This document shows positions 10,901 through 15,957 of a stretch of DNA of 15,957 nucleotides, piece by piece (position 1 is the first letter of the stretch; every line of letters begins with the position of its first letter). Source of the stretch: Clostridia bacterium (GTDB lineage: Bacteria > Bacillota > Clostridia > Christensenellales > UBA1242); the NCBI GenBank assembly GCA_017503445.1, contig JAFVTB010000075.1, positions 1-15,957 of the forward strand. The letters are read 5' to 3'. The position numbers and the translations under genes are program-made. The notes below the pieces were generated by a model. It searched no databases and was not told the origin of the DNA. It saw only the letters and a list, made by a program, of their open reading frames with translations.

Positions 10901-13900
10901 CATCATTGTCTGAAAACATCAAGAAATGCGGAATATTGCCAATTGTGTTGGTTTGAGGAATGCCATTTTGCGCAGTGATGCGATTGAATTGCACATCAAT
11001 ATTTTTTGAAATTGTCAAACTGATTGAAAATTGCAAACCAAGTGGGGCGGTTGCGGTGAGATCAAGACTGATTGCCTGACCAAGTGTTTGCAAAACGGTG
11101 ATTGTGCCTGTGGTTTCATCATATGCCAAAACACCAGCATAAGCATCAAATGAAGCAGCAAATGAATATTTCAAGATTTGATCATCGCAAAGTTCCCAGG
11201 TTTGCCCTTTGGTTGTATAGCGTACGCTTAAAAGCCCTTCTTCACCGGTGATTTGAATTTTGCCACCTTTGATCCCAACACGATTGATTGCAATTTCAGT
11301 TGCCGCCTGTGATGCAGAAAGTGAAACAAAACCAGTTTCAATATCGCTTGGCACCCAAACGCCAAGTTCAATGTGGCCAACATTGGCACCAACAGAAACA
11401 GTTGCCAAATCATTGTCTTCAACAAAGAAAAGTTTGTCTGTTGGGGAAGCGGTTAATGCAGATGAATATTCATTTGTTGTAAGAAGATAATATCCTGGCT
11501 TTGGCTCGTAACTGCAATTTTCTGCAGAAACAACATTGCCAAACTTATCTTTTGCCACAACAAGGAATTTGCCTGTTGTTTCATCAACAACATCTTCAAG
11601 GGGATCTTGCCCAAGATAATATTGCCTGTCAACACTTTCAGCAAAAATGGCATCGCCGCATGCTTGTGTTCCCGTGATGGTTATGCGTTGTTGGATTGGC
11701 GTGGTTTCATCGTTTTCATAGGCAAATTCAAGTGTGAAAATCTTGCCATCATAAAGTTCGATTTTTGCTGCATGAGCAGATGAATCAAATGAAGCGCCAT
11801 CAAAGCCCATATCTTCACTGTTGAACTCAACAGTTTTGATTGGTTGGGTGAAAGAAATCAAATTTGTTTGCTGATATGCGAAGTCAAAATGGAATTCGAT
11901 GTCACGATCGCCATTGCCGGCATAATAAGAGATTGCATATTGCCACTGGGTGTCACTGATATATTCACCAACGCCTGCAGTTTGCGTTACAACAGATTGC
12001 TGTTCGCCTTGGATATAATCAATGATGCGAATTTTGCCTGCAGAAAAATCTTTCAAAAAGATTTCTTTTTCGTGATCAAGCGCGGTTTTGTTGTCCGCAT
12101 TTATGGTGAACACAATATCAAAAATGTTGTCACCTGTGCCATAAACAAAAGCAAGTTTTGCAAGTGGCTGATCATCAAGATTTTTCACAAGATTTGCACT
12201 TGACACAAAGATTTTTGCCGAAAGATTTTTCACGGTTTTTTGCACATTCACCGTTAAATCATCGGTTTGTGAAAAGATTGAATATGTGCTTTCAATGCGA
12301 CCAAGATAATCACTTTTCAACACAACGGCTTTCACGTTGAATTTTTCAATTTGGCTTGGCAAAAGTTTGATGATTGGGGTTGAAAGTTCAAAAATGCGGG
12401 TGTTTGCCGGCAAACCAAGCATATTTGGGTTATAATTTGTGTTTTCAACGCATGTTGGCAAAAGTGCCGAAAGATCATCTTGATTATCCGTGTATGCAAT
12501 GTATCTTACAACATTGTATGTGCCTGCAGTGAAAGAAAGGATTTTTGAAAGATCATATTCTTCGCTTTGCACAAGTGTTGGATTTGGATTGTCAACAACC
12601 GTCAGGGTGATATCATCACTTTTGGTCCAGCTTGCGGTTGACGCCACCACACCCGCGCTTTGCCAAACTTGCATACTGCCGCTTTTGGATGTATTGATTG
12701 CGGCAATCGTTGTGTCGGGGGTTTTGTCATCATTCAAAATGCAAAGTTCAAATACAAAATCAAGGTTTGCTTGAAGTGGCACAAAATTCCAATAACTTTT
12801 ATTCACATCTGCCACAACCACATTTGGAAGATAATATCCGTTTTGTGGAGAAAGCGCATTGCCAAAATTATCCACAATCAAAAATTGATTTTCGTCGGCT
12901 GGAAGATATGCATCTGTACCTGCCTTATACATCACCTTTAAGCCAACATTTTTGATTTTGCTTTGCAAGTTTGGGGTGGCTTCTGTGGAATCGCTTATCT
13001 TAATTCCAAAATTCAAATCACTTGCCACACTTCCAAAGTTTGCAAAAATTTTATTTGCACGATTAAATGTCAATGTTTTAGGTGTTAAGCTTTCGTTGAT
13101 TGTGAAAGAACGAATCGCAAGATTTTTAAGTTCAAGTTCTTTCTTTGCAGAAAGACTGGTTCCAGACGATTTAAGTTCCGCCAAAATGGCATCCAAATTG
13201 TCACCATTTTCCGCCAAACATGCTTCTTCAAGGGCGGCATTTAAAAACACATAGCCATTGATTGAAAGGTCATTTGTTGCAGAAATTGCATCAAAGGCCT
13301 TCACATTTGTGATGCCATCTGCTGCAAGCAAGGCATTGATTTCGGCATTTTCAGCAACGCAATTTGATGTTGAAATCACATCAAAGAAAACACTTTTCAT
13401 TTGCACGGGTAAGTTGTTTTCGCCATTTTGAGAAAACTTGTATACACTTTCAGCCGGCAAAAAATTTGCCTTGGCATAAAATGTTTCACCAGACGCAAAA
13501 GATGAAGACGGTTGGGTGAACGTGTCATTTGCATAAGTGATCACTTCAATGCTTTTCACCGGTACATCCACATTGATATCCACAGAGATTTGGCTTGCCA
13601 AAAGGGATTCACTTTTTGCGGTCAGGGTGCTGACGCCGCCAACAATCCATTCTTCGCCATCAAGCTCGGCATTTGGGGCCTTAATCAATTCAACTTTGAA
13701 TGATTGTCCAAGCATAACAAATTTTGGCACTTGGATAATGCCATTGGTTATGTATGTTATGCCACCAACTTGGCTGGTTTGCGCATTTGGCAAAGACAGC
13801 GTGATTTTTGTTTGTGTGACATCTTCAGTTGATGTTTGAATTTTGATTGTTGCATCGGTTGCAAAATTGAACGCGGTTTGATCTTGGCCAAGTTCAAAAT

Positions 13901-14024
13901 AAATTGCCTCTGGGGCAACTTGTTTTTCATTAAAACTGCCGGCAAGATACATCACGCCCAAAATCAGCCCAAGACTGCCCACAAGTGATGCCAAAGCAAC
14001 AAGGAATATTTTGAAAAATCTCAT
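1998..14024 (-). CDS. Giant membrane-anchored repeat protein, 4008 aa, function unknown
   Basis: A single uninterrupted frame of 4008 codons (roughly 430 kDa), ending in TAA. I do not recognise the protein. The N-terminus has basic residues R2 and K5 and then a hydrophobic stretch at about 6-28 ending in Leu-Ala-Gly, with no lipobox Cys and no clear signal peptidase site, so it fits a signal anchor or an uncertain signal peptide; the remaining ~3980 residues would then be outside the cytoplasmic membrane. No later membrane segment, LPXTG sorting motif, choline-binding repeat, SLH domain or enzyme motif was seen. The chain is rich in Asn, Thr, Ser, Ala and acidic residues, poor in Arg, and alternates hydrophobic and polar residues as in stacked beta-sandwich (Ig-like) domains. 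Degenerate motifs recur, notably [IL]-G-T/A-x-x at G1243, G1585, G1628, G2190, G2670, G2756 and G3281, and a hydrophobic-x-Tyr-Pro motif at P1502, P1994 and P3307. An ATG 11 codons upstream (14057) lacks a ribosome site; ATG 14024 has GGGAG eight bases before it. It has its own promoter and precedes cls. A surface fibre, adhesin or wall-spanning scaffold is my inference only. Confidence 0.93.
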   Translation of the reverse strand: MRFFKIFLVALASLVGSLGLILGVMYLAGSFNEKQVAPEAIYFELGQDQTAFNFATDATIKIQTSTEDVTQTKITLSLPNAQTSQVGGITYITNGIIQVPKFVMLGQSFKVELIKAPNAELDGEEWIVGGVSTLTAKSESLLASQISVDINVDVPVKSIEVITYANDTFTQPSSSFASGETFYAKANFLPAESVYKFSQNGENNLPVQMKSVFFDVISTSNCVAENAEINALLAADGITNVKAFDAISATNDLSINGYVFLNAALEEACLAENGDNLDAILAELKSSGTSLSAKKELELKNLAIRSFTINESLTPKTLTFNRANKIFANFGSVASDLNFGIKISDSTEATPNLQSKIKNVGLKVMYKAGTDAYLPADENQFLIVDNFGNALSPQNGYYLPNVVVADVNKSYWNFVPLQANLDFVFELCILNDDKTPDTTIAAINTSKSGSMQVWQSAGVVASTASWTKSDDITLTVVDNPNPTLVQSEEYDLSKILSFTAGTYNVVRYIAYTDNQDDLSALLPTCVENTNYNPNMLGLPANTRIFELSTPIIKLLPSQIEKFNVKAVVLKSDYLGRIESTYSIFSQTDDLTVNVQKTVKNLSAKIFVSSANLVKNLDDQPLAKLAFVYGTGDNIFDIVFTINADNKTALDHEKEIFLKDFSAGKIRIIDYIQGEQQSVVTQTAGVGEYISDTQWQYAISYYAGNGDRDIEFHFDFAYQQTNLISFTQPIKTVEFNSEDMGFDGASFDSSAHAAKIELYDGKIFTLEFAYENDETTPIQQRITITGTQACGDAIFAESVDRQYYLGQDPLEDVVDETTGKFLVVAKDKFGNVVSAENCSYEPKPGYYLLTTNEYSSALTASPTDKLFFVEDNDLATVSVGANVGHIELGVWVPSDIETGFVSLSASQAATEIAINRVGIKGGKIQITGEEGLLSVRYTTKGQTWELCDDQILKYSFAASFDAYAGVLAYDETTGTITVLQTLGQAISLDLTATAPLGLQFSISLTISKNIDVQFNRITAQNGIPQTNTIGNIPHFLMFSDNDVKFVASVTYILNEDVDFELSYGVFSNSQSNVIRPQPTFTQQANGASVDLEFVLCFTKSQLNAQTITISAGSGSSYVYQQDINLLVSANAEFAGDVDTLNKSVVIDDLTTTYDIITLSDVQRIVGDSTLTLEDLTITFARTTDGTLKDKVFLNGSSVPLESNIFAWDNNSKKIKAKSTMIANFDLDGEYVAYLNVRYGTAEIGTIKVMISTSVAPNQSNSDFEKRFAMFDGKLYLVLQSGETGITGAYIQSLFNNVEEIDFAVDNNFVTANDDANFTVKATSNFVVLSKHNVFLTLKHIAQDLSTVAEITFGVMIAPYDTAFVTYQNPPAFEGASQGLQDFSSLNDFSRLYQFNVFDEYKSGEDANLFKTQSKTFGLSQTVLSKLQDGTFTYQILMQGAAGEITDVEYQGTFNTNTGILSTIPTSEDAFIYFVVYEDIKQENPIGLYRIKLVANSAINVYYPFADGALAEDQILAEYVYEDKNNPEKVINFDEVFASNMPNAGRQRVQLDIWNETLGIYEKTTQPYTIKYSLYKVDNILAQNSLGTIKTNYGIWIDESNLNIVCQGDDSRRFDIIVQCDILMGNIAIGTVHYTISLNNTEKSLYSLKIGAEDYKTKTQTVQKHEAFNFGEIVLYKTEGSVSSPALDVALGTHYYINGQDANDFIKEENKTLALKDTAVSDKVVQFVFFTKYGVLHTTTITFVSDYFVNLAADQTVLTINPQTNHLEVLANTEFSLKEVFEISNANGKIAVSNFEYYIDNQKFDGHNVAFNQIQTASQTHTLKVVAKLSQAGVGATEDYVFEYQIDVLQSIKSNFANAPLALGTLPYDEAYKTNGLPFDKLLSTTFTDENFLFESANEAVLSGYSLAVNIDANAFGYASISASESVLSKTYSSQEFLAMAHDAKIYLLKSPNQNNLTVTISFILTKTNADNTTTSLESKLKFVVSPDIALSFVYPQANASSNLTTEHIFLSPTFFDGATETFTFDFAGEGMGYFGTTRAQFTSAKTIDYSRIQIRAESGQNILIDGAATATKSLTEPFVICWNTQSAFTGAMSGAVSFAVLIDGVQHDAYNIVFNNNIESIFDISSLKNLYKNAEDNSVASPEQFFVDNSSTEALFSHKTALFTFKNLVQDENTTLVAYVKSESGAKEELGTITIGKTSQQHNWIWKAKTQNIAPDFSNVVIMVKGKTTEYTFSTTTTDETSVYYYNNFFENSAKLTYRLSATYLGEELSYENLVSLIDDISFENIRGRIDSFTLPRKTAQAGSIEFSINGQTLADKYYFEVVYDFQAQEAFSTSLGQTSGIVHELRAPSSIKLANKKFGISGLSQEFNEDYFTTHDVEYFAQIVMITNAAFESNPTQENVKFLANTKLWFMQQYFENLTSVKDSVLCAAIGFKKDVQERYIHNFDLAAFGAENDGNFVYILVSYGTDETARGTITSTNINKFAFALLKVKILPNENSIQLLNTDGLYNGASEESNQIITYTDGKFDDILLGTYGAKLEEKNLIYVLGTGTTNLICDSTGTHPMTFKLCGDIAEYAHIPETTSSSLYLKQKTGAVAMYGDKTGYIQITDMYGFEAKYYITIKAAMTNDALALVSEDDGSPFVNAISGNIFFTGTELVLIDSEAEFKAGELGAIKVYNLQKLINNVKNSTTGNEWKFKVSYAIPSLNFTAENDIFTAAADAPQTTLVLPSISVNTKTVELFIIITVTHNETTEVVTLGTTIDIKQRFKLALAADEKASVQAGVAFDVSKYLTVTDEANLGTNLGSANVSANTLSLRVSAESAYIGKAITITAIHQSDETLSDLNINIQIGKTFDGQAMTATNGYYYYQLAVHPALVGKNFANYVFTVSSSEISRQQVQSACQFVADKIISLTTSNIDASKTVYVHINNGENAFAVPFALSKNGVQTKSLCEVTAAGALVTSVGYNTVTENLPEIATLGAEGAVVGQNSIYKFNLSSTPVKPEELQTIKNFALYDDSLQLQINKPNGVENLTLIEFVITISLDGEILGSGSYPITENIPHLRFISVSEIIGNVDITKEYDVSITYTISSSSVPSIITYNGTSAKYKAQENLGYQYELSSTFTFNQISSGKTEVLNVLTKDAFANRIYQAKKYYLVQYLDQNTFESTPISFTITPKYYGLDTEETVLDKTIYANQYTIEDGNYVIDFNMWTSGFNLVNLAGDTLGSLSADKTLSFKINNGAGQGSGAATLNANGALVTTSDYQEGQYFEIEVWVPVVEGEEICIGTIKLRIIHSQVYVTTLSTYMFIITYPGEGETIEPSYTFTKNVTEISDLIFNNPAPQLQGLVDPESQTITIAGVGRNIAECNIEIVTVVEQIYSAEYVVKDNVEYLELKMKLNEKSSTAGKTVDLQIDASSKNGNITAESKNVSLSISKPLAGDLAFEITTPNIDNTLCAYENGIYVVDIPFANIYSSLIGEDFNYDVKVLDTSVTNAELLFAKRTQSQSEFAIDDTLYFALSFVDNAGDNHYTILGTKYTPSNTQLFETDGFFTLNIKNLTTIDGFEVLTKINEEYKSNVSCYSIKYLGTYDFNLSDGSNILLSSQSGNQKYYSIAKVISFNTDGAFEISINSKEIYDQIISSSSALVLSEYTQDVFTDAQTGYHLPKVVGLNTTANGYSFFSFATSDITQNKLVGIKAPSSKTDVVVDYDWFTSVAPSVTVVDITNNISATNLQDVSFFKQTGPYQMAIAKAQLEISTIGTYTQYVFDVNVLETATLVTQIETLSIESLVPNVQPHGIYAFSVQGESTTYFAAAANASTELLVNPSDVLTGESGIYKFAYQNIVFDAMPNGAQTFAIYDQNGELIGARCVETVQSGNVATWAQNVLLGANKAVQTTTIQVDIAAKETTYITTIQNGAKTYNVVYLDDKGNFEIALSTLNAGDVIEIAINNVGFANFGVGDELTINVSSSENDKIFNISADGTITPITVLANETSKTIDASALNITTTVNNLTILPS

Positions 14025-14032
14025 CGAAAAAT

Positions 14033-14037
14033 CTCCC
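14033..14037 (-). promoter_or_regulatory. Ribosome binding site of the giant gene
   Basis: GGGAG lies eight bases before ATG 14024. The in-frame ATG at 14057 has only an A/T-rich and CCTGAAAAAT context upstream. Starting at 14024 also puts the basic residues and hydrophobic segment at the very N-terminus, as a signal anchor requires. Confidence 0.75.
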
Positions 14038-14111
14038 AAATATATATTATTTTGCATATTTTTCAGGTTATCATTCGCGCGGGTTAGACATATTTATATA
14101 TATTTGTTTAT

Positions 14112-14141
14112 ATTATAGGAAGAAACGCGCCATAAAGTCAA
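14112..14141 (-). promoter_or_regulatory. Sigma-A-type promoter of the giant gene operon
   Basis: The -35 box TTGACT (14141-14136, five of six consensus bases) and a perfect -10 box TATAAT (14117-14112) are separated by 18 bp. The transcript would start near 14105 and carry a leader of about 80 nt before ATG 14024. The -35 box touches the T-run of the clpX terminator, so this promoter isolates the giant gene operon from clpPX. No operator or riboswitch-like fold was recognised in the A/T-rich leader. Confidence 0.82.
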
Positions 14142-14172
14142 ATAAAAAACACCGACCTTTGCAAAGTTCGGC
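14142..14172 (-). terminator. Rho-independent terminator after clpX
   Basis: Nine bases after the clpX stop, the minus-strand RNA can form a hairpin with arms CCGAACUUUG and CAAAGGUCGG (one A-G mismatch; the central bases form the loop). It is followed by GUGUUUUUUAUU. A T-run also exists on the other side of the stem, so the element could stop plus-strand transcription too, but no plus-strand gene is supported nearby. Confidence 0.82.
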
Positions 14173-14180
14173 ATTTTTAT

Positions 14181-15461
14181 TTATGAATTCGTTTCACCAG
14201 AAGCGGTTTTTTCTTCAAGCGGTTTTCTTATGATTTCCACTTTTTTGCTTCTGTCTTTGATATATTTTTCTGGCACAACAACACGCTGGATTGTGTTATC
14301 GGTTGGGGTGTCAAACATCACATCAAGCATTGCATCTTCCAAAATTGTCCTAAGCCCGCGTGCGCCGGTTTTAAGCTGCATTGCCTTTTGGGCAACAGCG
14401 CGGATTGCTTCTGGCTCAAATTCCAAATCAACGCCATCAATCTTAAACATTTTTTTGTATTGTTTGATGATGGAATTTTTTGGTTCTGTCAAGATTTTTA
14501 CAAGTGCACCTTCGCTGAGATCTGTCAGCCCAACAACCACCGGAAGCCGCCCAACAAATTCAGGGATAAGCCCAAATTTGATAAGGTCTTGCGGTTGCAA
14601 ATCTTTTGTGAAATTCACGGCCTTTTTATCCTGCAAAACTTTCAAATCACTGTTAAAGCCAAGGCCTTGTTTTTCATTAAGGCGGTCTTTCACAATATCT
14701 TCAAGTCCAACAAACGCACCGCCGCAAATGAACAAAATGTTTGTGGTGTCGATTCTGAGCATTTCTTGATGCGGGTGCTTACGACCGCCTTGTGGTGGCA
14801 CGCTTGCAACTGTGCTTTCAAAGATTTTTAAAAGTGCCTGCTGCACACCTTCACCTGAAACATCGCGAGAGATTGACACATTTTGTGTTTTGCGCGCAAT
14901 TTTATCAATTTCATCGATATAGATAATGCCGCGCTGGGCTTTTTTGATATCATAATCCGCATTTTGGATAAGCTTCAGCAAAATGTTTTCAACATCATCA
15001 CCAACATATCCTGCTTCAGTTAGCGTTGTGGCATCGGCAGTTGCAAAAGGCACCTCCAAAATTTTGGCAAGCGTGCGCGCCAAAAGTGTTTTGCCGCTGC
15101 CCGTTGGCCCAACCATCAAAATATTGCTTTTTTCAAGCTCAATCGCCAAATCATCATCGGTTTTTTGTGCAAGCAAATTATAATTTATGCGTTTATAGTG
15201 GTTATACACCGCCACAGAAAGCACGCGTTTGGCATCGTCTTGACCAACAATATATTCATCAAGGCGATCCTTGATTTCCTTTGGTGTTGGAAGATTGATT
15301 TCGGCCTCGATGGTTTCAACTTTATAATCTTTGATGATATCCTTGCAAATATCAATACATTCATCGCAGATATAGCAACTTCCATCAGGGCTTGCGATCA
15401 AGCGCTTCACCAAATGTTGTGGCTTGCCACAAAAACTGCAAACCAAATCTTCGTTTTTCAT
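14181..15461 (-). CDS. clpX: ClpX, ATP-dependent unfoldase of the ClpXP protease
   Basis: An AAA+ hexameric unfoldase that recognises tagged or damaged cytoplasmic proteins, unfolds them and feeds them into ClpP. It has 426 residues, normal for the family. The N-terminal zinc-binding domain has ligands C8, C11, C32 and C35. Walker A is GPTGSGKT (118-125), the pore loop GYVG is at 151-154, Walker B ends in D183-E184, the RKH pore motif is at 227-229, the arginine finger is R305 (EFVGR) and the sensor-2 Arg is R368 (GAR). The ClpP-docking tripeptide is Leu-Gly-Phe at 267-269, a conservative version of the usual Ile-Gly-Phe. ATG 15461 follows AAGGA by five bases. It lies 15 nt after the end of clpP, with which it is probably cotranscribed, and is closed by a terminator. 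All key residues are present, so it should be active. Confidence 0.99.
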   Translation of the reverse strand: MKNEDLVCSFCGKPQHLVKRLIASPDGSCYICDECIDICKDIIKDYKVETIEAEINLPTPKEIKDRLDEYIVGQDDAKRVLSVAVYNHYKRINYNLLAQKTDDDLAIELEKSNILMVGPTGSGKTLLARTLAKILEVPFATADATTLTEAGYVGDDVENILLKLIQNADYDIKKAQRGIIYIDEIDKIARKTQNVSISRDVSGEGVQQALLKIFESTVASVPPQGGRKHPHQEMLRIDTTNILFICGGAFVGLEDIVKDRLNEKQGLGFNSDLKVLQDKKAVNFTKDLQPQDLIKFGLIPEFVGRLPVVVGLTDLSEGALVKILTEPKNSIIKQYKKMFKIDGVDLEFEPEAIRAVAQKAMQLKTGARGLRTILEDAMLDVMFDTPTDNTIQRVVVPEKYIKDRSKKVEIIRKPLEEKTASGETNS

Positions 15462-15466
15462 AGATT

Positions 15467-15471
15467 TCCTT
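15467..15471 (-). promoter_or_regulatory. Ribosome binding site of clpX
   Basis: AAGGA stands five bases before ATG 15461, in the 15-nt gap after the clpP stop. It supports translation of clpX from a joint clpP-clpX mRNA. Confidence 0.8.
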
Positions 15472-15476
15472 TTATT

Positions 15477-15957
15477 TTATTTTTTTTCTTTATCACGATT
15501 GATAAAAATTTTGTCAATAAGCCCAAATTTTTTGGCCTCTTCGGCATCAAGCCAATTATCGCGTTCCATTGCTTCGCGGGCTTCTTCATAAGTTTTGCCG
15601 CATTGGCCCGCGATTATGCTTGTAAGTTTCTTTTTTGTTTTGCCACGTGGTTTACGGTGATTTCAAGATCCGTCACCTGTCCACCGGTTTGCGGAAGCCA
15701 TGGTTGGTGGATCATAATTTCACTGTTTGGAAGGGAAAAGCGTTTTCCTTTTGCGCCACAGCACAAAAGAAGTGATGCCGCACTTGCCGCAAGCCCAATG
15801 CAAATTGTTGAAACATCGCATTTGATATAGTTCATTGTGTCCAAGATTGCAAATGCGCTTGCCACTTCGCCGCCTGGGCTGTTGATATAAAGATAAATAT
15901 CCTTATCGGCCGCCTTGCCTTCAAGATAAATCATTTGTGCAATCACGGTGTTTGCGG
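15477..15957 (-). CDS. clpP: ClpP protease subunit, 5' end outside window, reading frame broken (-1 shift)
   Basis: Serine peptidase that forms the degradation chamber of ClpXP. About 40 N-terminal residues lie beyond the right edge, judged against the Staphylococcus aureus protein recalled from memory. The visible part starts ANTVIAQ and contains the catalytic Ser (codon at 15784, in GLAAS) and His (codon at 15709, in MIHQP), 25 residues apart as normal. The original frame then stops at 15616-15614, shortly after an A6 run. In the -1 frame from 15632 the expected C-terminus continues for 51 codons to TAA at 15479-15477, with the third catalytic residue, the Asp in MERDNW, and EEAKKFGLID. The enzyme is therefore complete only if the frames are joined. 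The cause could be a sequencing or assembly indel, a real mutation, or slippage. After HQP the sequence WLPQTGGQ is atypical and one residue longer than usual. The gene lies directly before clpX. Confidence 0.93.
15630..15637 (-). other. Frameshift point in clpP (C-A6-G run)
   Basis: In the upstream frame the codons read CAA AAA AGA; the downstream frame needs AAG AAA CTT. Rereading one A (or having seven As instead of six) joins the two halves into a normal ClpP. In the incoming frame the A-site codon is AGA, so this is not the canonical A-AAA-AAG arrangement, although the bases AAAAAAG are present. No strong downstream hairpin or upstream Shine-Dalgarno-like stimulator was seen. Confidence 0.85.

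Noticed and set aside
1998..14024. Giant gene as a nonribosomal peptide or polyketide synthase
   Set aside because: No adenylation, condensation, ketosynthase or carrier-protein motifs are visible, and the chain begins with a membrane anchor.
14025..14105. A riboswitch or regulatory fold in the leader of the giant gene
   Set aside because: The leader contains only weak A/T-rich inverted sequence and a short CGCGCG; no known aptamer pattern was recognised.
14230..14831. Plus-strand open frames of 147-179 codons
   Set aside because: They are antisense shadows of clpX, whose motifs are complete on the minus strand.
15630..15636. dnaX-like programmed frameshift signal AAAAAAG in clpP
   Set aside because: Not accepted as programmed: in the incoming frame the slippery codons would be AAA AGA, so A-site re-pairing is poor, and no stimulatory hairpin or upstream Shine-Dalgarno-like site is evident. 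Kept only as one hypothesis.
15165..15830. A 221-codon open frame on the plus strand across the clpX/clpP junction
   Set aside because: It lies antisense to clearly homologous clpX and clpP, its translation resembles nothing known, and no ribosome site or promoter was seen.

Overview
The window looks like a chromosomal piece of an uncultured Bacillota (Clostridia-like) bacterium. This rests on the sequence type of the ClpP and ClpX homologues, purine-rich Shine-Dalgarno sites, a sigma-A-type promoter, A+T-rich codon choice (roughly 60% A+T by eye) and the standard code with TAA stops on every gene whose end is visible. The class is an inference; I cannot place it more finely.

All supported genes lie on the minus strand, so the window reads from right to left. 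At the right edge is clpP (5' end outside the window). Its reading frame breaks after the catalytic His and resumes in the -1 frame, where the missing catalytic Asp and the normal C-terminus are found. Fifteen bases later comes an intact clpX, and the two form the usual ClpXP protease pair. clpX ends in a rho-independent terminator.

The T-run of that terminator runs directly into a near-consensus promoter (TTGACT, 18-bp spacer, TATAAT). After a leader of about 80 nt begins a single uninterrupted gene of about 12.0 kb (4008 codons), which fills three quarters of the window. It encodes a membrane-anchored, apparently extracytoplasmic protein of unknown function, rich in predicted beta-strand and containing degenerate, widely spaced repeat motifs.

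The giant gene is followed without a terminator by a ClsA-type cardiolipin synthase (26-nt gap). Next, 9 nt further on, is a small protein with one Sel1-like repeat, which runs off the left edge. The spacing and Shine-Dalgarno sites suggest a giant gene - cls - Sel1 operon, separate from clpPX. The most distinctive things here are the giant protein, its operon with a membrane-lipid enzyme, and the broken frame of clpP. No RNA genes, mobile elements, CRISPR arrays or origins were seen.
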